Source: Ovis canadensis (taxonomy: Eukaryota > Chordata > Mammalia > Artiodactyla > Bovidae). From it: a DNA stretch of 64,000 nt. A model generated the notes under the pieces. It saw only the letters and a list, made by a program, of their open reading frames with translations, did not search any database and was not told where the DNA came from. How positions within the stretch are numbered: position 1 is the stretch's first letter; every line of letters starts with the position of its first letter. A program made the translations under genes and the position numbers. Below, one piece after another: positions 45,880 to 58,540 of this stretch. Location of the stretch: contig NC_091245.1 of assembly GCF_042477335.2 (NCBI RefSeq), positions 28,716,501-28,780,500 on the forward strand, given 5' to 3'.

Positions 45880-46015
45880 CTTTATGAATCTCTTTCTGAA
45901 CTGTAAATCTAACCAGGTCACCCATGCTCAGGACCCTCCATGGCTCGCTGTGCCTCCTGACATCCAGTCAGCCCCCTTAGACTGGCATTTGAGGCCCTCC
46001 ACTGTGGGTGTGTCA
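45880..46015 (+). repeat. L2 LINE fragment
   Basis: AAATCTAACCAGGTCACCCA and GACCCTCCATGGCTCGCTGT, then GGCATTTGAGGCCCTCCACT match the order of L2 sequence near its 3' end. Confidence 0.6.
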
Positions 46016-46849
46016 GAGCCTGGAAAGCAGGCGGCTCTGTGATCCTAGCAAATCAATGTCCTCTCTGTGGCTCAGTTTCTTTTTCTGCAAAATGGGGATG
46101 TGAGGAGCCCACTCACAAAGTAGCTGTGGTGGTGGGGCAACGTGCACATGTGCGTGTCACACAGGACATAAGTGTTATCACTGTTATCGTGGTGGCGGTA
46201 GTTGCTCCTGACTTGCCCTCAGGGGGACACCTGTGTAGGTCAGGTTCTGCTGACTCCAGAGTAAGGAACGCTTGGTTGATGTGTTTGTCATTGACTGGTG
46301 TGGCCCTAAAACTCTTTTCACACCAAGCCCATGGAGTACCCTTTGTGTAACCTCCAAAGGGAGTGAGGCAGCCTTTTGCGGGGGAATGGCTTGAAGGGGC
46401 CCATGCATTGACTGACTGTGTGGGGGCTTGGAGGGCAGCAGGGAGAGGCACCCCATCACTGTTGTGTCGTGGGGGTACAGATGCTGCAAGAATGGAAAAA
46501 TGAGTCTTGCTGGGGCAAGTCAGATGGAGCCAATGGGCACACCCCAGGCTTTGGGTCTCAGTTTCCCTAAAGAGGATGGCCTGCGGTGATGCTATGGTGA
46601 CCCAAGGGTATAATGATGTTTCCATGGGGTGGGGCCTTCCTGACATCCCTCCCCTAACACCCTAACGCAAAGCCTTAAGCCTATAGGGGTGTCTGAGTCC
46701 CCCTTGCCCACAGTTACACCCTGCATGGCTCTCCCATGTCTCAGCAGGTACATATGCTCGCCCCAGCATTCTGGCTGGTGTGACCTGGCCCCTAGTGACA
46801 GCTTGGTGGTATCTGCCCCTCCACGCCTGCATCACTGCATTTCAGCATC

Positions 46850-46975
46850 AAGCATCAAAGTGGCCTGGGTGCAAATCCACACTTCCCAACTGGATGACCT
46901 TGAGCAAGTTCATTTCACATGCTAGAGCTCAGATTCCTCATCCATAAATAGGGCATAACGTGGGCACACCTGGGC
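46850..46975 (+). repeat. MIR SINE
   Basis: GGCCTGGGTGCAAATCCACA, GGATGACCTTGAGCAAGTTC and CAGATTCCTCATCCATAAAT follow the MIR order. Confidence 0.7.
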
Positions 46976-47394
46976 ACATGGCGGGAGGGTGCTCTCTGTG
47001 AACCACAGGGCACATGCAGTATCCTGTGGCCACAGCCCTGATGCCAACCATGGGCACCCAGAGAATTACCCGAGCACCTCTTATTTAGAATGAACTTGAA
47101 ATAACCAAACATAACAGATTTAGCTGGCCAGGAGCAAAGGCTCATACACCATGGGCAACAGAGAGGGTGGCTACTGTGGGTAAAGCAGTATACAGAGGGG
47201 AGAGAAGGAAAAGAAGAGACATCGAACAGTCTAGAAAAATGTACGAATGAGTATTAAGTTTTTCTATTTACTTAGAATGCATAAACATTAAAATATCTAC
47301 TAAGATGAAACGGGTGAATTCAGAGTTATATAAGAGACTGGGTGATGCCCGCTCATTCACCTGTCAGGAGCCAGGAGCTGGATGTGCTTTGTGT

Positions 47395-47545
47395 GACATT
47401 TCAGTTAATCATGACATCGCACTCTTCTGGTGAGGTTCCTTCCTGGCCCCACTCTGCAGATGCGGAAACTGAGGCTCAGAAAAGTGACATCACTGGCTGG
47501 AAGTGACGTCACACAGCCAGTAAGTGGCGGACCTGGGCTGGCTTC
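47395..47545 (-). repeat. MIR SINE, antisense
   Basis: CTGCAGATGCGGAAACTGAG followed by CACACAGCCAGTAAGTGGCG is the reversed MIR core and head. Confidence 0.75.
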
Positions 47546-48399
47546 CAGGCCTGGCGGACGTGCTAGTCTGCCTGTACACATCCCTGACTGCTCTGGTCAC
47601 TGCCTCAGGGACCCTACATAAAGCTCCAAAATCAGGCTGGTTCTCAGGAACTATGACCACCATTTCCAACCGGGCTCACATCAGGGGTTCCTTTCCCAGG
47701 CAAGACCAGGCCCAGCGCTGGATGCAGAGTTGATGCTGGGAGATGGGGGTACCCTCCTTCCTCCCAGGGCCTCGGAGAGGAGAACCACCACACACAAAGG
47801 AAAGCTGAGGTGACACGGCAGAGAAGAGCAAGCCCATCTGAGGCACAGAGCCTTGAAAGGCCCAGCTCCCACATGTGGGGCGTGTTACAAAAGCAGATTC
47901 AAATAACGGGGAAAATACCCCAGGAACCGTGAAGCCCTAGACCATCTGGAGTTTTATAGTAACAGGCAGGGGAAAATCAGAACCTAATTGAAAAAGTCCA
48001 CTGCAATCCATTACTGCTGCATGAAGCTCACAGAACCCAGAGCGGAAGATGAGAGACCAAGCGGAGCCGTCCCAAGAGCTGGGGAGGGGGCACCAGCTTC
48101 CCTTCCAGGCCAAGCCCAGGGACCCTTCCAGCTCTGCCCAGGGGAGCGGGAGGGCGTGGGCCCGACGTCAGAATCTGCGGGGCTGGGCTCACCCCCCTCT
48201 GTGGGCCGCCCTCTCTGAGCCTTTCCCGCATCTGAGAAAGGGCTGAGCAAGGTCATTCAGGGCAGCTCCAGGACAGAGCCAGCTGGTGCCGGGCACGCCT
48301 GTTCTCTCCCTCTGGGCCCTGGGGGAGGATCAAGGGCCCCATCTCACATGTGAGCTGTGGGACACTGTCCCACGGCCGAAGGCCCTGAGGTCGCACAGA

Positions 48400-48560
48400 C
48401 AGAAGTCTGTACTGGGGCCCCCGCCACTGACCACCACGAGCTTGGGCAAGTCATGTCCCATCTCTGCCCTCACTTTTATCCTCTCTAAAATGGGGCCACA
48501 GCAAACGGCTGCTAGAATTAAATAACAGGGCACGGGAATGGGGACACAGTAGGTCCCCGA
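48400..48560 (+). repeat. MIR SINE
   Basis: GAGCTTGGGCAAGTCATGTC, TTTTATCCTCTCTAAAATGG and GGGGACACAGTAGGTCCCCG follow the MIR order. Confidence 0.6.
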
Positions 48561-49219
48561 GGACTGTCAAGTTTCTGCCCTGCAGTTGCCATGGGCCCAG
48601 GAGGAGGGGGCCCCTTTCTCAGGCTCTGGCTGGGGATCTGGACACAAAGGGTAAGGAGGTTTGGGGGAACAGGGCACCCGGGCGGGGCAGAGGAGAAAAT
48701 GCCTCCAGTTCTTTGCCAGTGACTTGCTTCTAAACAAACACATTTCTGGTTTAAGGGTAAAATATATTGGGTTACAGCAGTTTGGCAGGCCATCCAGGGA
48801 TCAACTTCCCATTTTGGTACAAACTTTTAACCTACTTTCAACAATGACTTGGATGGGAGTGCTGCATGGTACCAGACCCTTCTCCAAGACATCAAATAAT
48901 TCTGCATTTGGCCAACTTGAAAGGCCAGCCAGCTGGGAGCTGGGATCCACTGCTCACCCCACATCCCGGGAGGTACTGTCCTCTGAACCCCGTGGGTTTT
49001 CCACGAGGTCTTCTCAGAGCCTCATGCTTCACAGGTCCTCAGGGACAGGTGGAAGCAAGAAGTGGAGGGACAGAGGTGGAGAGGCCTGGGAGGTGAGGCC
49101 AGAGGGCACCAGCCTGATCTGTGTCCTGTGAGAGCTGTGAGGGTCTGGTCCATCCTCAGGCACACAGCCCCTCTGAATGAGTGAATGAATGGGCAGATGG
49201 GAGCAGGAGGGAGACTCTG

Positions 49220-49345
49220 ACAGTAACAGCAGCTATCACTCTTACTAGATACCAGGCTGGGCCAAACTCCCCCTTAATATATCTCCTTGGCCCCTTTAGG
49301 CCAGCACAACAAGTCCCGTTGTTACAGAGACAAAGATGGAGGCCC
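49220..49345 (-). repeat. MIR-like fragment, antisense
   Basis: GCTATCACTCTTACTAGATA and TTGTTACAGAGACAAAGATG, then GAGGCCCAGGGAGC suggest a reversed MIR. Confidence 0.5.
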
Positions 49346-49922
49346 AGGGAGCTTATGTGAGAGAGACCCTGCATCCACGAGGGATGGGGCCTGCACTTGC
49401 CTCTGGGGCTCCTCTGCCCTGGGTAGCCAGAACTAAGGGGCACCATGAGATCCAAGGAGAGCATTTCTCAGCTCGAGGCCTTCATGATCGTTCAGAGAGG
49501 CTGGCAGTCGAGGAGCGGCGGAAGCACACAAAGCAGGGGGAGGCTGGGGGAAGGCCACAGGCCTGCTTCCCAGAGGAGACTTCCCGAGCCAGGGGAGTGG
49601 GGCCAGAGGTTCCCATCTCTTCCTCACCAGACCTGCGCTGGAGGCTCTGGGCGGGGCGCTTCTCCCACAGAAAGCCCCTGTCTGGGCAAGAAATGGGCTT
49701 CTGTTCCCAGCCAGAGAGGGCCAAGAGGGCTAGGCCACCTTTTCAGGGTGTGTGGAGTCCCCCAGAGTAGAAGCTACATGCGAGGTTGAGTCTGCTCACC
49801 AAGTAGACAGGTGGAATCCGGGGGGCTCCCTGTGCTGAACGGGGGCACACGGCTTGAGGTGTGGAAAGAGGCTCAGCTCGGGGGCTGGACTAGCAGAAGG
49901 CAGACTGCACAGAAAGACTGAC

Positions 49923-49984
49923 ACGTACACACACACATACGCACACACACAGAGCAAGTCACCAGCCACAGACCCGGAAATGCA

Positions 49985-50021
<37 letters not shown>

Positions 50022-50148
50022 ACACCTCTCCTGTTAAGCCACATGTCAAAGACATAGAAGCCCAGGACACCAACATATAGCACTCACACACACACACACA
50101 CACACACACCATGATTTATGCCACACACACACACACACACACACACAC
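49923..50148. repeat. Cluster of (CA)n microsatellites
   Basis: Three long perfect CA tracts lie at 49986-50017, 50085-50110 and 50122-50148. Imperfect CA sequence from 49923 precedes them. The spacers are unique. Confidence 0.97.
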
Positions 50149-53100
50149 TCGCACATATAGCCAAGGACTCCCAAGCCCCAGACCCCACCACAGGCACAAA
50201 TGCACAAACTCCCCAAACTCTACATGCACTGACGCACAGCCCCACGTGCAGCACAGGCAGGAACTGGCTCACAGATCAGACACAGAACACAGACAGCCTC
50301 ACGGTGGTCTCTGCATGCAGAAGGAGAGACACCCGGAGACAATATCCAGCAGACTTCCTCCAAGAGGCCAGTGGGTAAGGACGTGTCCTCACACCAACAC
50401 CTCGACACCTAACGCAGCCAGACCCATGGGCAGCCACACTCCCACCTGCTTCTCCTTGGTTCCAGGCCACCCAGGAGATGGGGCGAGGGGAGGGGAGGGA
50501 AGACCCGGCTGAGCCCCATGTATCTCCTGACGTTCCCATGGCTGCTGCATTGGCTTGGCTTTGGGGAGGGAACATGTAGCCGGAGAGAATGCCAAGACAG
50601 GCCACAGGCCACCCTTTGGCTCCGCTGACCTCTAGCCCACTGCCCACGCCCCCTTCCCAACCTGCAGGGGCAGACTTCTGCCCCTGCAGTGTCCTCTGCC
50701 TGTCCAGTCCTCCTTGCCTTCTGGGCTTGTCTCAAGCCCCAGCTCTCCCCTCCTCCTGTGCCAGGTCATCCCTAAACTCTTTTTGCCCTTCTCTGACCAT
50801 CTGGACACCACCCTGGTGCACCGATGCTCAGACTGCCTGTCTCTCACCGGTTGTCCTCTGTGTGGACACCATACACCCTTTGGGCCTTGCCGGGTGCTGC
50901 CTGGCCTTTAGGAGCTCACTTCCTATAGGGGAGGCAGGCAGGTGGGAAAGCTACACGGCAGCCCATCCCACCTCCACAGCTGAAGCATCTGGAACATTTG
51001 CTGAGGAAACACATCTCCAGAGGGATCAACGTCTGACTCTAAGAGCTGGGGGAGAGGGAGGTGAGTGCTGCCCCAGGAGGAGAGGGCAGGGACCGAGATG
51101 TACAACGAATGAAAACATTCTCTCCAGCCTCAATCCTCCCCCAGATAAGCCCTGTGCCCACAGGCAGGGGCTCAAGTCCACTTCCTCCTCCTCCTGGCCC
51201 CTGTGAACCTCAGTGTGCTCCCTGCAAAGGGGGTGGCACTCCTGGTCTCAGGAGCCTATTGTAGACATGTGGCCTTAGTCCTGGGCACAGGACAGGTGCT
51301 CAGAAGATGTTAATTCCTCTTTCAGCCTCTCTCCCGAATTTCAAGAAACAGCAGGGCATGGGTCCATGATATGAAAAATGTTAGGGTCTGAAGATCTGAC
51401 TCCAGCCCTGGCCCTGTCACAGGTTACTGTGTGACCTTCAACCAGTCACTTGCCTTTTCGGGGGCCGCCTACCCAGGATTGGGAGTGCAAAGGTGGGGCT
51501 GCAGGAATTAAGACTTGCACAACCCTCAGCATCCCGGGGCTGCCTGGGGAGAAAGAAGATCCAAGACATTTCATCCATCACCTGAAAGAAAACCTCATGT
51601 TGGGTCAACAGGAATCATGGCAAATGTGCAGATGCCACGTTCTTGTCTGAGGCCACAAGTGGGTGAAAGCAATCTGCCCCATGCGCCCTTGGGGCTCAGT
51701 TCCCGCCAGGAACACCCTGTGCGGCTCTGGGCTCCTTGGAAGGGGGAGGGGTGGGCCAGACCACTGTTGTGTATAGCTCTGCTCATGGTGGGGCTGGGGG
51801 TAGCGAGATCAGAGAGGGCTGTGCTCAGCCAGTGGGTGCCCTCTGGGAGAAGAGGTGAGAGACCCATCTGAGGCGCTCAGGAACAGAGCCAAGTGACTGC
51901 GTGTTCACCAGGACAGTGCAGTGTGGTTCCCAAGTCACCTTCAGGGATATCCTCAGTATCTAAATTGGGTTGGACCTGACACCTGGGGCCCAGTGGGACC
52001 ATTTCCCCACCCCCCACAGACCTACTGGGAGACCCCAAATGGCTGGCCCTGGGGTGGCAACTTAGGGCCACACAGAGTGAGGCCACGTGGCCCGCATCAC
52101 ATGCTCCTGCCACTGATGGAACCCAGTGCCTGGACTCCCTAATAAAGGTGGATGGAAACAAAGGTGACAGCCTAGCTCTCACACTCAAGCTCGGGAAGGA
52201 AGCTCAACTGCCATTAGGAACCAATTACACAAACTACAACAAAAACAAACGAAATCCAACCTATGGGAGGGATGAGATGCAGGGAAGAGACACGGCAAAC
52301 CCTTCTGGTGGCCAGGCACCTCAGTCTGCAGGACATCTCTGTTTCCTGGCCCTACTACATCACAGTAATCCTGCCAGAGGCAGGACCAGGGCCCACGGGC
52401 TCACTCTGGGGCTTCTTGGTAGTTGGAAGCCACTGCCCATGCCCCGCAACTCCCAACTGGCCCATAGTGAAGGAGACCTCCAGCCGTGAGCAGGTACCAA
52501 GCAGGTTCAGACACGGAGTCCCCTGGGCCAGGAGTCCTGGGAGCCGTAATAGCACTCTACCTCCTGCCCAGTGCCTCTGGGAGGAGATAACTTAGCAGAC
52601 AGTGGAGCAGACAGGGGTGAGCTCCTGGCTTTTGGGTTTCAAAATCTCAGGTCTCAGGGCCGAATGGAAAGAAATCTGAAGACAGAGATGAGACGTGCAG
52701 TGACTATTTTCAAATGATTGTCTGCCATAAATCCATCTGAGAGTGTCCAGCACAGGGCCTGGCACACAGTGGGCTTGTGTGAGTATCTGTTAATGAATGA
52801 AAGAAGCAAGCAATAAACAAACAAGCCTTCAGGGAAGTGTGGGGCAGGACGGGGAGCCTCCTGAGTTAGTAGAGTCCAGGAGAGGCCTAGTTGAGAAGAA
52901 GAGCAAAGCATTCTGTATTCTCTCCCACAAAGATGTCCGGCTGGGAAAGGGTCCCTGGGGGAAAGCAAGACCCGGGAAGATGTCAAGGCTCCCTCAAAGT
53001 GGGGGGCCCTTTCACTCTGGGGCCAGGCTTGTGGGAAAGAAAACTAGGCTTGTGGTAAGCCCTGAAGCAGGGCTCCTCCCAGGTAGGGCTGAGGTTACCC

Positions 53101-53479
53101 ACGGGCAGGACTCTGGATATCTTAGGAGGTCCCATGCCCAGATGTTGAGTCTAAGCTGGACCTGAAGGAGCCTTTCAGGTGGACAGGAGATGGGTGGGCT
53201 CTGGTCAAAGACGGGGCGGGAAGCTGAATGCCTCAGAAGGTGCCAGGATGAGAAATGACTCTGAGGACCCCTTGGTTCAGTGCAAGCCCCCTATGCCCCC
53301 AGAACTGGAGCAGTGGTTTGGGAACTGCCTGAGATGTGTGAATTACCCAGTATATGGGGGTTCAGAGACAAGGGAATTCAAGGACAATTTTTCAGCTTAC
53401 ATTTTCTTCCCTCACATTCAAGTGTTTAGACTCCAGGTTCAGACCTGACATAAAGAGAGACCACTGCCTACCCCGTCAG

Positions 53480-53645
53480 GAGCTTCCCCAACGGCTCAGC
53501 GGGTGAAGAATCTGCCTGCAGTACAGGAGACGCAGGTTCGATCCCTGGGTCAGGAAGACCCCCTGGAGTAGGAAACGCCAACCCACTCCGGTATGCTTGC
53601 CTGGAAAATTCCACAGACAGAGGAGCCTCACATGGCGGTCAACAA
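53480..53645 (+). mobile_element. Bov-tA SINE, 3'-truncated
   Basis: GAGCTTCCCCAACGGCTCAG, GGTTCGATCCCTGGGTCAGG (intact B box) and GCCAACCCACTCCGGTATGC identify the element. It stops near GGAGCCTCACATGGCGGTCA, without the usual 3' tail. Confidence 0.9.
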
Positions 53646-54579
53646 AAGGCAGACTGGTCTACAGTCTGGGAAACATTGGGTCACGGGAAAGAAATGACTA
53701 GAAACACAGAATCAGATGGTTCACATCACCAGAAAATAACGATACTAGCCATAATAACCATCACACTGTCTTTCAGATTCCCCCAGAGTGTTTATTTCCC
53801 CTAAAACCCCAAATCTCCGGATGTTCAGTCCAACACAGGTTGGAAAGTGCTGGAAGAGTCTGGGGGAGCCATCCCGCCCCTCACCTGCGCGTGGGGTGCC
53901 CCAGGCTCTGATAGGGAAGCGTGCCTTCTGCTGGGCCAGACAGGCTGCCCCATTCTCATGGGACTCCTCCATCCCTTGAGCAAGGAGAGAATCACCCTGT
54001 GGTCACCACAGGGAAGAACAACTCAGTAAACTGAAAAAAATTACAACCATATGATAAAGCAGAAAGGGGTCCTTCAGGAGGAACACACTGTAAAGCACTT
54101 CACTGAGAAGCGAGGGGGTGGCAGAGGGGCATCCTGGGGAGCAGGGCCCCACCCAGATGCCTGGCTGTGCAGAGCAGCTCAGAGACACCTGGAACTCATT
54201 AGCATTATGTCAGGAATAATATAAAATTAAAACATTTAGCTTTGGCTTCTAAAATTAAGGAGGACAAAAAGAGAAGGATGCCATTGTGCTGAGCCACTCA
54301 GCTATGACTTGGGCACCAATAATTTACAGGAAAAAAATCTCTGCCTTGCACTCGGGCCCAGCTGGGGCCCCTGCCAGCAGAGGCTGAGGACGGACGGCTG
54401 TCTCCAGCTCTGTCCTGGGGGAAGCAAGTTGGGAGCCTGGGTAAGGCCCAGGTGAGGTCTTCTAACCGCCCACTCTCCATGGCAGTGCCAGTTATATGCC
54501 AGTCCTGCCACTCTCCTAATTGACTGGCCTGTCTCTATGCTGGCCACTGCCCCCCAAATCCATCATCTGCCTTGCAGCC

Positions 54580-54920
54580 AGAGAGTTTTATAAATTGAAA
54601 TCTGCCCCCGACATTGCTCAAAACCCATCGATGGCTTCCTACTGCCTGCAGGATACCCAAGGCCCTCAGCCTGGCATTTCCAGCCTCCCACCATCTGAAT
54701 CTAGCTGTGGCTGGCTCTCCAAACTCTCCAAGATCCTTTCTCCCTCTCTCCTCTCCACTTACACTGACGACTTGGGCTTTGGGGACTTTCTACCGTGCTC
54801 TCGCAGATGCTGTTCCTTCAGCCTGGAATTCCCTCAGACTCCAGGGCTCAGGACCGATGGTGGCTCCTCTGCAGAGGCTCTGGGGGAGGTCCTGGCCAGA
54901 CTCCTTTCTGGGTCTACCTC
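54580..54920 (+). repeat. L2 LINE fragment
   Basis: CAAAACCCATCGATGGCTTC, GATACCCAAGGCCCTCAGCC and CTGTTCCTTCAGCCTGGAAT follow the L2 3'-region order closely. Confidence 0.75.
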
Positions 54921-55114
54921 GGCTCAGCGGTAAAAGCAAGGTCACTGGGTTGGGCAGCGTTGGGGACCTGAGACTCACACAAAGTCAGAACTGGCCATCC
55001 CCAAGAGGCCCCTGTGTTACAGATGGGGGACATTACAACTGCCCAAAGAGGGCATGGCTGCCTTGCCCCCACTTCTGACCTCTCTGGACTCCTGGGGCAT
55101 GCTGACTCTGGGGT

Positions 55115-55255
55115 ACAGAGTGCTCTAGAGTCATCCAGGCTCGAGTTCAAATCCCGATACCCCTCCCGCTCTGTGACTGGCACAAATCACCTAACCCCTC
55201 TGGACTTCAGCATCTTTGTTGGCATTGCAAGGATGGAGACAGAAGTCTAGTGCTG
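55115..55255 (+). repeat. MIR SINE
   Basis: TCGAGTTCAAATCCCGATAC and CACAAATCACCTAACCCCTC, then GGACTTCAGCATCTTTGTTG follow the MIR order. Confidence 0.7.
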
Positions 55256-55485
55256 CCCAGCCCCAGGGCTGTGGACAGTCAGCACCAGGCTCTATCCTAT
55301 AACCAACTGTTGCCACCCGTGACCCCTGTGCGGAGAAACTGAGGTCCCAGGTCACAGAGGACAGGGAATCAGCGGCAAGATGGAGAAGGAGGCTCCCAGC
55401 TCTGGCAAAGCAGTCTGGAAAGAGTTCACAAAGCCTGACTTGTCCAGGGGCACAAGACAGCTGCCCAGCCATTTATACACTTCCT

Positions 55486-55503
55486 CATTCATTCATTCAT
55501 TCA
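55486..55503. repeat. (ATTC)n short repeat
   Basis: There are about 4.5 units of ATTC in a row. Confidence 0.9.
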
Positions 55504-55914
55504 CTCGGCTAAATGCAAATGGCTAGGTGTCCAAAATACACTCCAGTAAAGAAAGCAAGTTACCAGACAACACGTCTGGGATGACTGCATTCCAGTAAAG
55601 AGTATAATTATCACATATGCAGAGAAATACTCTAAAGTGTTAAACAGTGGTTATTTCTGAGTACTATAGTTAGAGGTAACTTTCCCTTTTTTTCTTCTCT
55701 CTACTATCCCTTTTTTCTACTCTCTACCTCTTGATACATTATACTTTAGCTTTAGACTACTCTGTTTCGTTAAATTAAAAAAAAAAAAAGTCACAGGGAC
55801 CAGTGACACTTTATAGGCAGATTCAGGCTGCAGGAGAATTAGACTTCCTTCGTAATTCAGCACGTGGCTTTGGGTGAGCTCCCCTGCATTAACAAGATCT
55901 GGGGATGTTCCCAC

Positions 55915-56050
55915 CCTCATTGTGGAGCCAGAAAGATCTGAGTCAGGTCTGGGTCTGACACTTGGCCTCAACCTACGACATGCGGGTGAAGGACCTCCCT
56001 CTGACCTCAGTTTCCACACAAATACACAGGAACAGCATGGCGGCCTCTGA
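55915..56050 (+). repeat. MIR-like fragment
   Basis: GTGGAGCCAGAAAGATCTGA and GGTCTGGGTCTGACACTTGG, then CTGACCTCAGTTTCCACACA suggest a sense MIR. Confidence 0.6.
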
Positions 56051-56454
56051 AGGCATCTGAGGATCAAGGATGATATGGATGGTGACCAACATTCATGGAT
56101 GGTGACCCATGATATTTGTGTCTGCATCAGGGGACCCAGGCCCACCCCCTGGAATGCAACGAGGAGTGCCTCCTCACAGAATGACATCATCAGGCTGTTT
56201 CACACGTGGTGATCAGCGATGACTGAGGAGGAATCTCAGGAGACCGAGTGTCCAGATTAAGTGAACAGCGGACACAAGCCCTCTCCTGGGGTAGAGGACA
56301 CATGGGCAGGTCCGAGCCACAGCCTGCACATGTTACATTTCACTCCCCAGTCACAGCCCCAGAGCACCCAGAAGGAGCAAATGTGCCTTCAACATCTTTC
56401 TCTGCAGCCTCGGCTGAATGTCTGGGGACCCGCCTCTGAGCCAGCTGGATGAAC

Positions 56455-56570
56455 TGCAGGCTCTAGAGTGGGCGGAACTGGGTTCCAGACCCAGCCCTGC
56501 TGACTGGTCCCTGCCCTTAGGCATGGTACTGAGCCTCTCTGGTCCAGAGTTGTCTTCTGGAAAACAGTTA
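56455..56570 (+). repeat. MIR-like fragment
   Basis: TAGAGTGGGCGGAACTGGGT, TTCCAGACCCAGCCCTGCTG and GAGCCTCTCTGGTCC suggest the head and core of a sense MIR. Confidence 0.5.
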
Positions 56571-56696
56571 ACACTCCCTCACTGTAGGTTTATATTATAA
56601 GGGCCAAATGAGATAGGAGACTGCATGGGATCTACCATTTCTTACTCTTACATGTGAGTCAGTAAGTATTTCAAAATAAAAGTTTAACTTTTAAAA

Positions 56697-58222
56697 TCTA
56701 TTTAATCATATATTAATAGAAAAACCCCAAATGCCCATTAAGTGATGAATAAGCAAAAATAGTTTATCAATACAATTGCATATTATCCAGTTATAAAAAG
56801 GAATGAAATGCCAACAACGTGGATACACTTTGAAAACACTGTTGTTCACCTGCTCAGTCATGTCCTACTCTTTGCAACCCCATGGATTGTAGCACTCCAG
56901 GCTTCCCTGTCCTCCACTATCTCTCATAGTTTGCTCAAATTTATTAAGTCAGTGATGCTATTCAACCATCTCATCCTCTATCATCCCCTTCTCCTCCTGC
57001 CCTCAATCCTTCCCAGCATTAGGGTCTTTTCCAATGAGTCTGCTCTTTGCATCAAATGGCCAAAGTATTGGAGCTTCAGCATCAAGTCCTTCCAATGAAT
57101 ATTCAGAGTTAATTTCCTTTAGGATTAACTGATTTGATCTCCTTGCTGTCCAAGGGACTTTCAAGAGTCTTTTCCAGCACCACAATTCAAAAGCATCAAT
57201 TCTTCAGGGCTCAGCCTTTTTTATGGTCCAACTCTCACATCTGTACATGACTGCTGGAAAAACTGTAGCTTTGACTATAAGGATTTTGTTGGCAAAGTGA
57301 TGTCTCTGCTTTTAACTACACCGTCTAGGTTTGTCATAGCTTTTCTTCCAAGCAGCAACTGTCCTCTAATTTCATGGCCGCAGTCACCATCCACAGTGAT
57401 TCTGGAGCCCAAGAAAATAAAATCTGTCACCGTTTCCACTTTTTCCCCTTCCATTTGCCATGAAGTGATGTGACCAGGGGCCATGATCTTAGTTTTTTGA
57501 ATGTTGAGTTTTAAGTCAGCTTTGTCTCTCTCCTCTTTCACCCTCATCAAGAGGCTCTTTAGTTCCTCTTCGATTTCTGCCATTTGAGTGGTATCATCTG
57601 CATATCTGAGGTTGTTTATATTTCTCCCAACAATCTTGATTCCAGCTTGTGATTCATCCAGCCCGGCATTTAGCATGATGTACTCTGCATATAAGTTAAA
57701 TAAGCAGGGTGACAATATACAGCTTAGATGTACTCTTTTCCCAATTTTGGGCCAGTCCTTTGTTCAATATCTGGTTCTAACTGCTGCTTCTTGCCCAGTT
57801 CTAACCCACAAAGAGGTTTCTCAGGAAGTAGGTAAGATGGTCTGGTATTCCCATCTCTTTAGGAATTTTCCACGGTTTGTTGTGATCCACACAGTTGAAA
57901 ACATCATGGCAAGTGAAAGAAGCCAGACACAAAGCACCACATATTGTATGATTCCACTTACGTGAAGTGCCAGAATAGGCAGATTCATGAGACAGAAAGT
58001 AGACAAGTGGTTGCCAAGGGCTGGGTGGAGGGGAGGATGGAAGTGACTGCTAATAGATACAAGGTTTATTTTGGGGGTGATGAAAACGTTCTGGAATTAA
58101 TACAGTGAAAATGGTTTCACAACTTTGTGAATATACTCAAAACACTGATTTGTATACTTTAAAATGATAAATCTCATGGTGAGTTATATTTCAATGAAAC
58201 TTTTAAATTAAAAAAAAAAAAA
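56697..58222 (+). mobile_element. L1 LINE 3' end, interrupted by BovB
   Basis: The left part 56697-56838 (CCCCAAATGCCCATTAAGTG, TATAAAAAGGAATGAAATGC) and the right part 57895-58222 (GAAAGAAGCCAGACACAAAG, GATGAAAACGTTCTGGAATT, then a poly(A) at 58210-58222) join into one L1MA/MB-like 3' end. The BovB at 56839-57894 lies between them. The 9-bp TTGAAAACA occurs on both sides of the BovB. Confidence 0.88.
56839..57894 (-). mobile_element. BovB LINE (RTE), 5'-truncated, copy 4
   Basis: The minus strand at 57275-57715 has 146 codons of BovB RT. They include MSPCLFNLYAEYIM, an intact YADD in NNLRYADDTTQMAEIEEELK, and FIFLGSRITVDGDCGHEIRG. A later piece reads MWCWKRLLKVPWTARRSNQL. The 3' end is near 56839 and the 5' break is at 57894. 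It is inserted in an older L1, flanked by TTGAAAACA (56830-56838 and 57895-57903). Frames are broken overall and the endonuclease is absent. Confidence 0.93.
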
Positions 58223-58354
58223 AGACAGACCAAGAAATGGCAGGGCATTCCATTTCTGAGTATGAGCAGGCCTGCTGCCCCAGCACTCCTGAACGCCAGA
58301 AAGCAGCGTCATTCTCCACGCAGACTGCAATGATGCGCCTCTGCTCCTGTCGCT

Positions 58355-58540
58355 TTCTACCCGGAGTGCCCTTCTCCTGCCCCTTTGCCTGGCAAAATCC
58401 TGCCAATATGCCAGGTTTCAGCTCACATGCCACCTCTTCCAGGGAGCCTTCCTGGAGTCCCCTACTGTTAGGGCAAGGCTCCTCTGGCATCCCCCAGCCA
58501 GCCCTGTCCTTCCTTCACCACAATCCCTAGGACTTAGGAC
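58355..58540 (+). repeat. L2 LINE 3' end
   Basis: TTTCAGCTCACATGCCACCT and CTTCCAGGGAGCCTTCCTGG form the standard L2 3'-end phrase. Confidence 0.75.

Noticed and set aside
50589-51206. 205-codon plus-strand frame
   Set aside because: GC-rich intronic sequence with no recognisable protein and a competing frame on the opposite strand.
53480-53645. tRNA gene
   Set aside because: The intact A and B box sequences belong to a Bov-tA SINE; the cloverleaf does not close.
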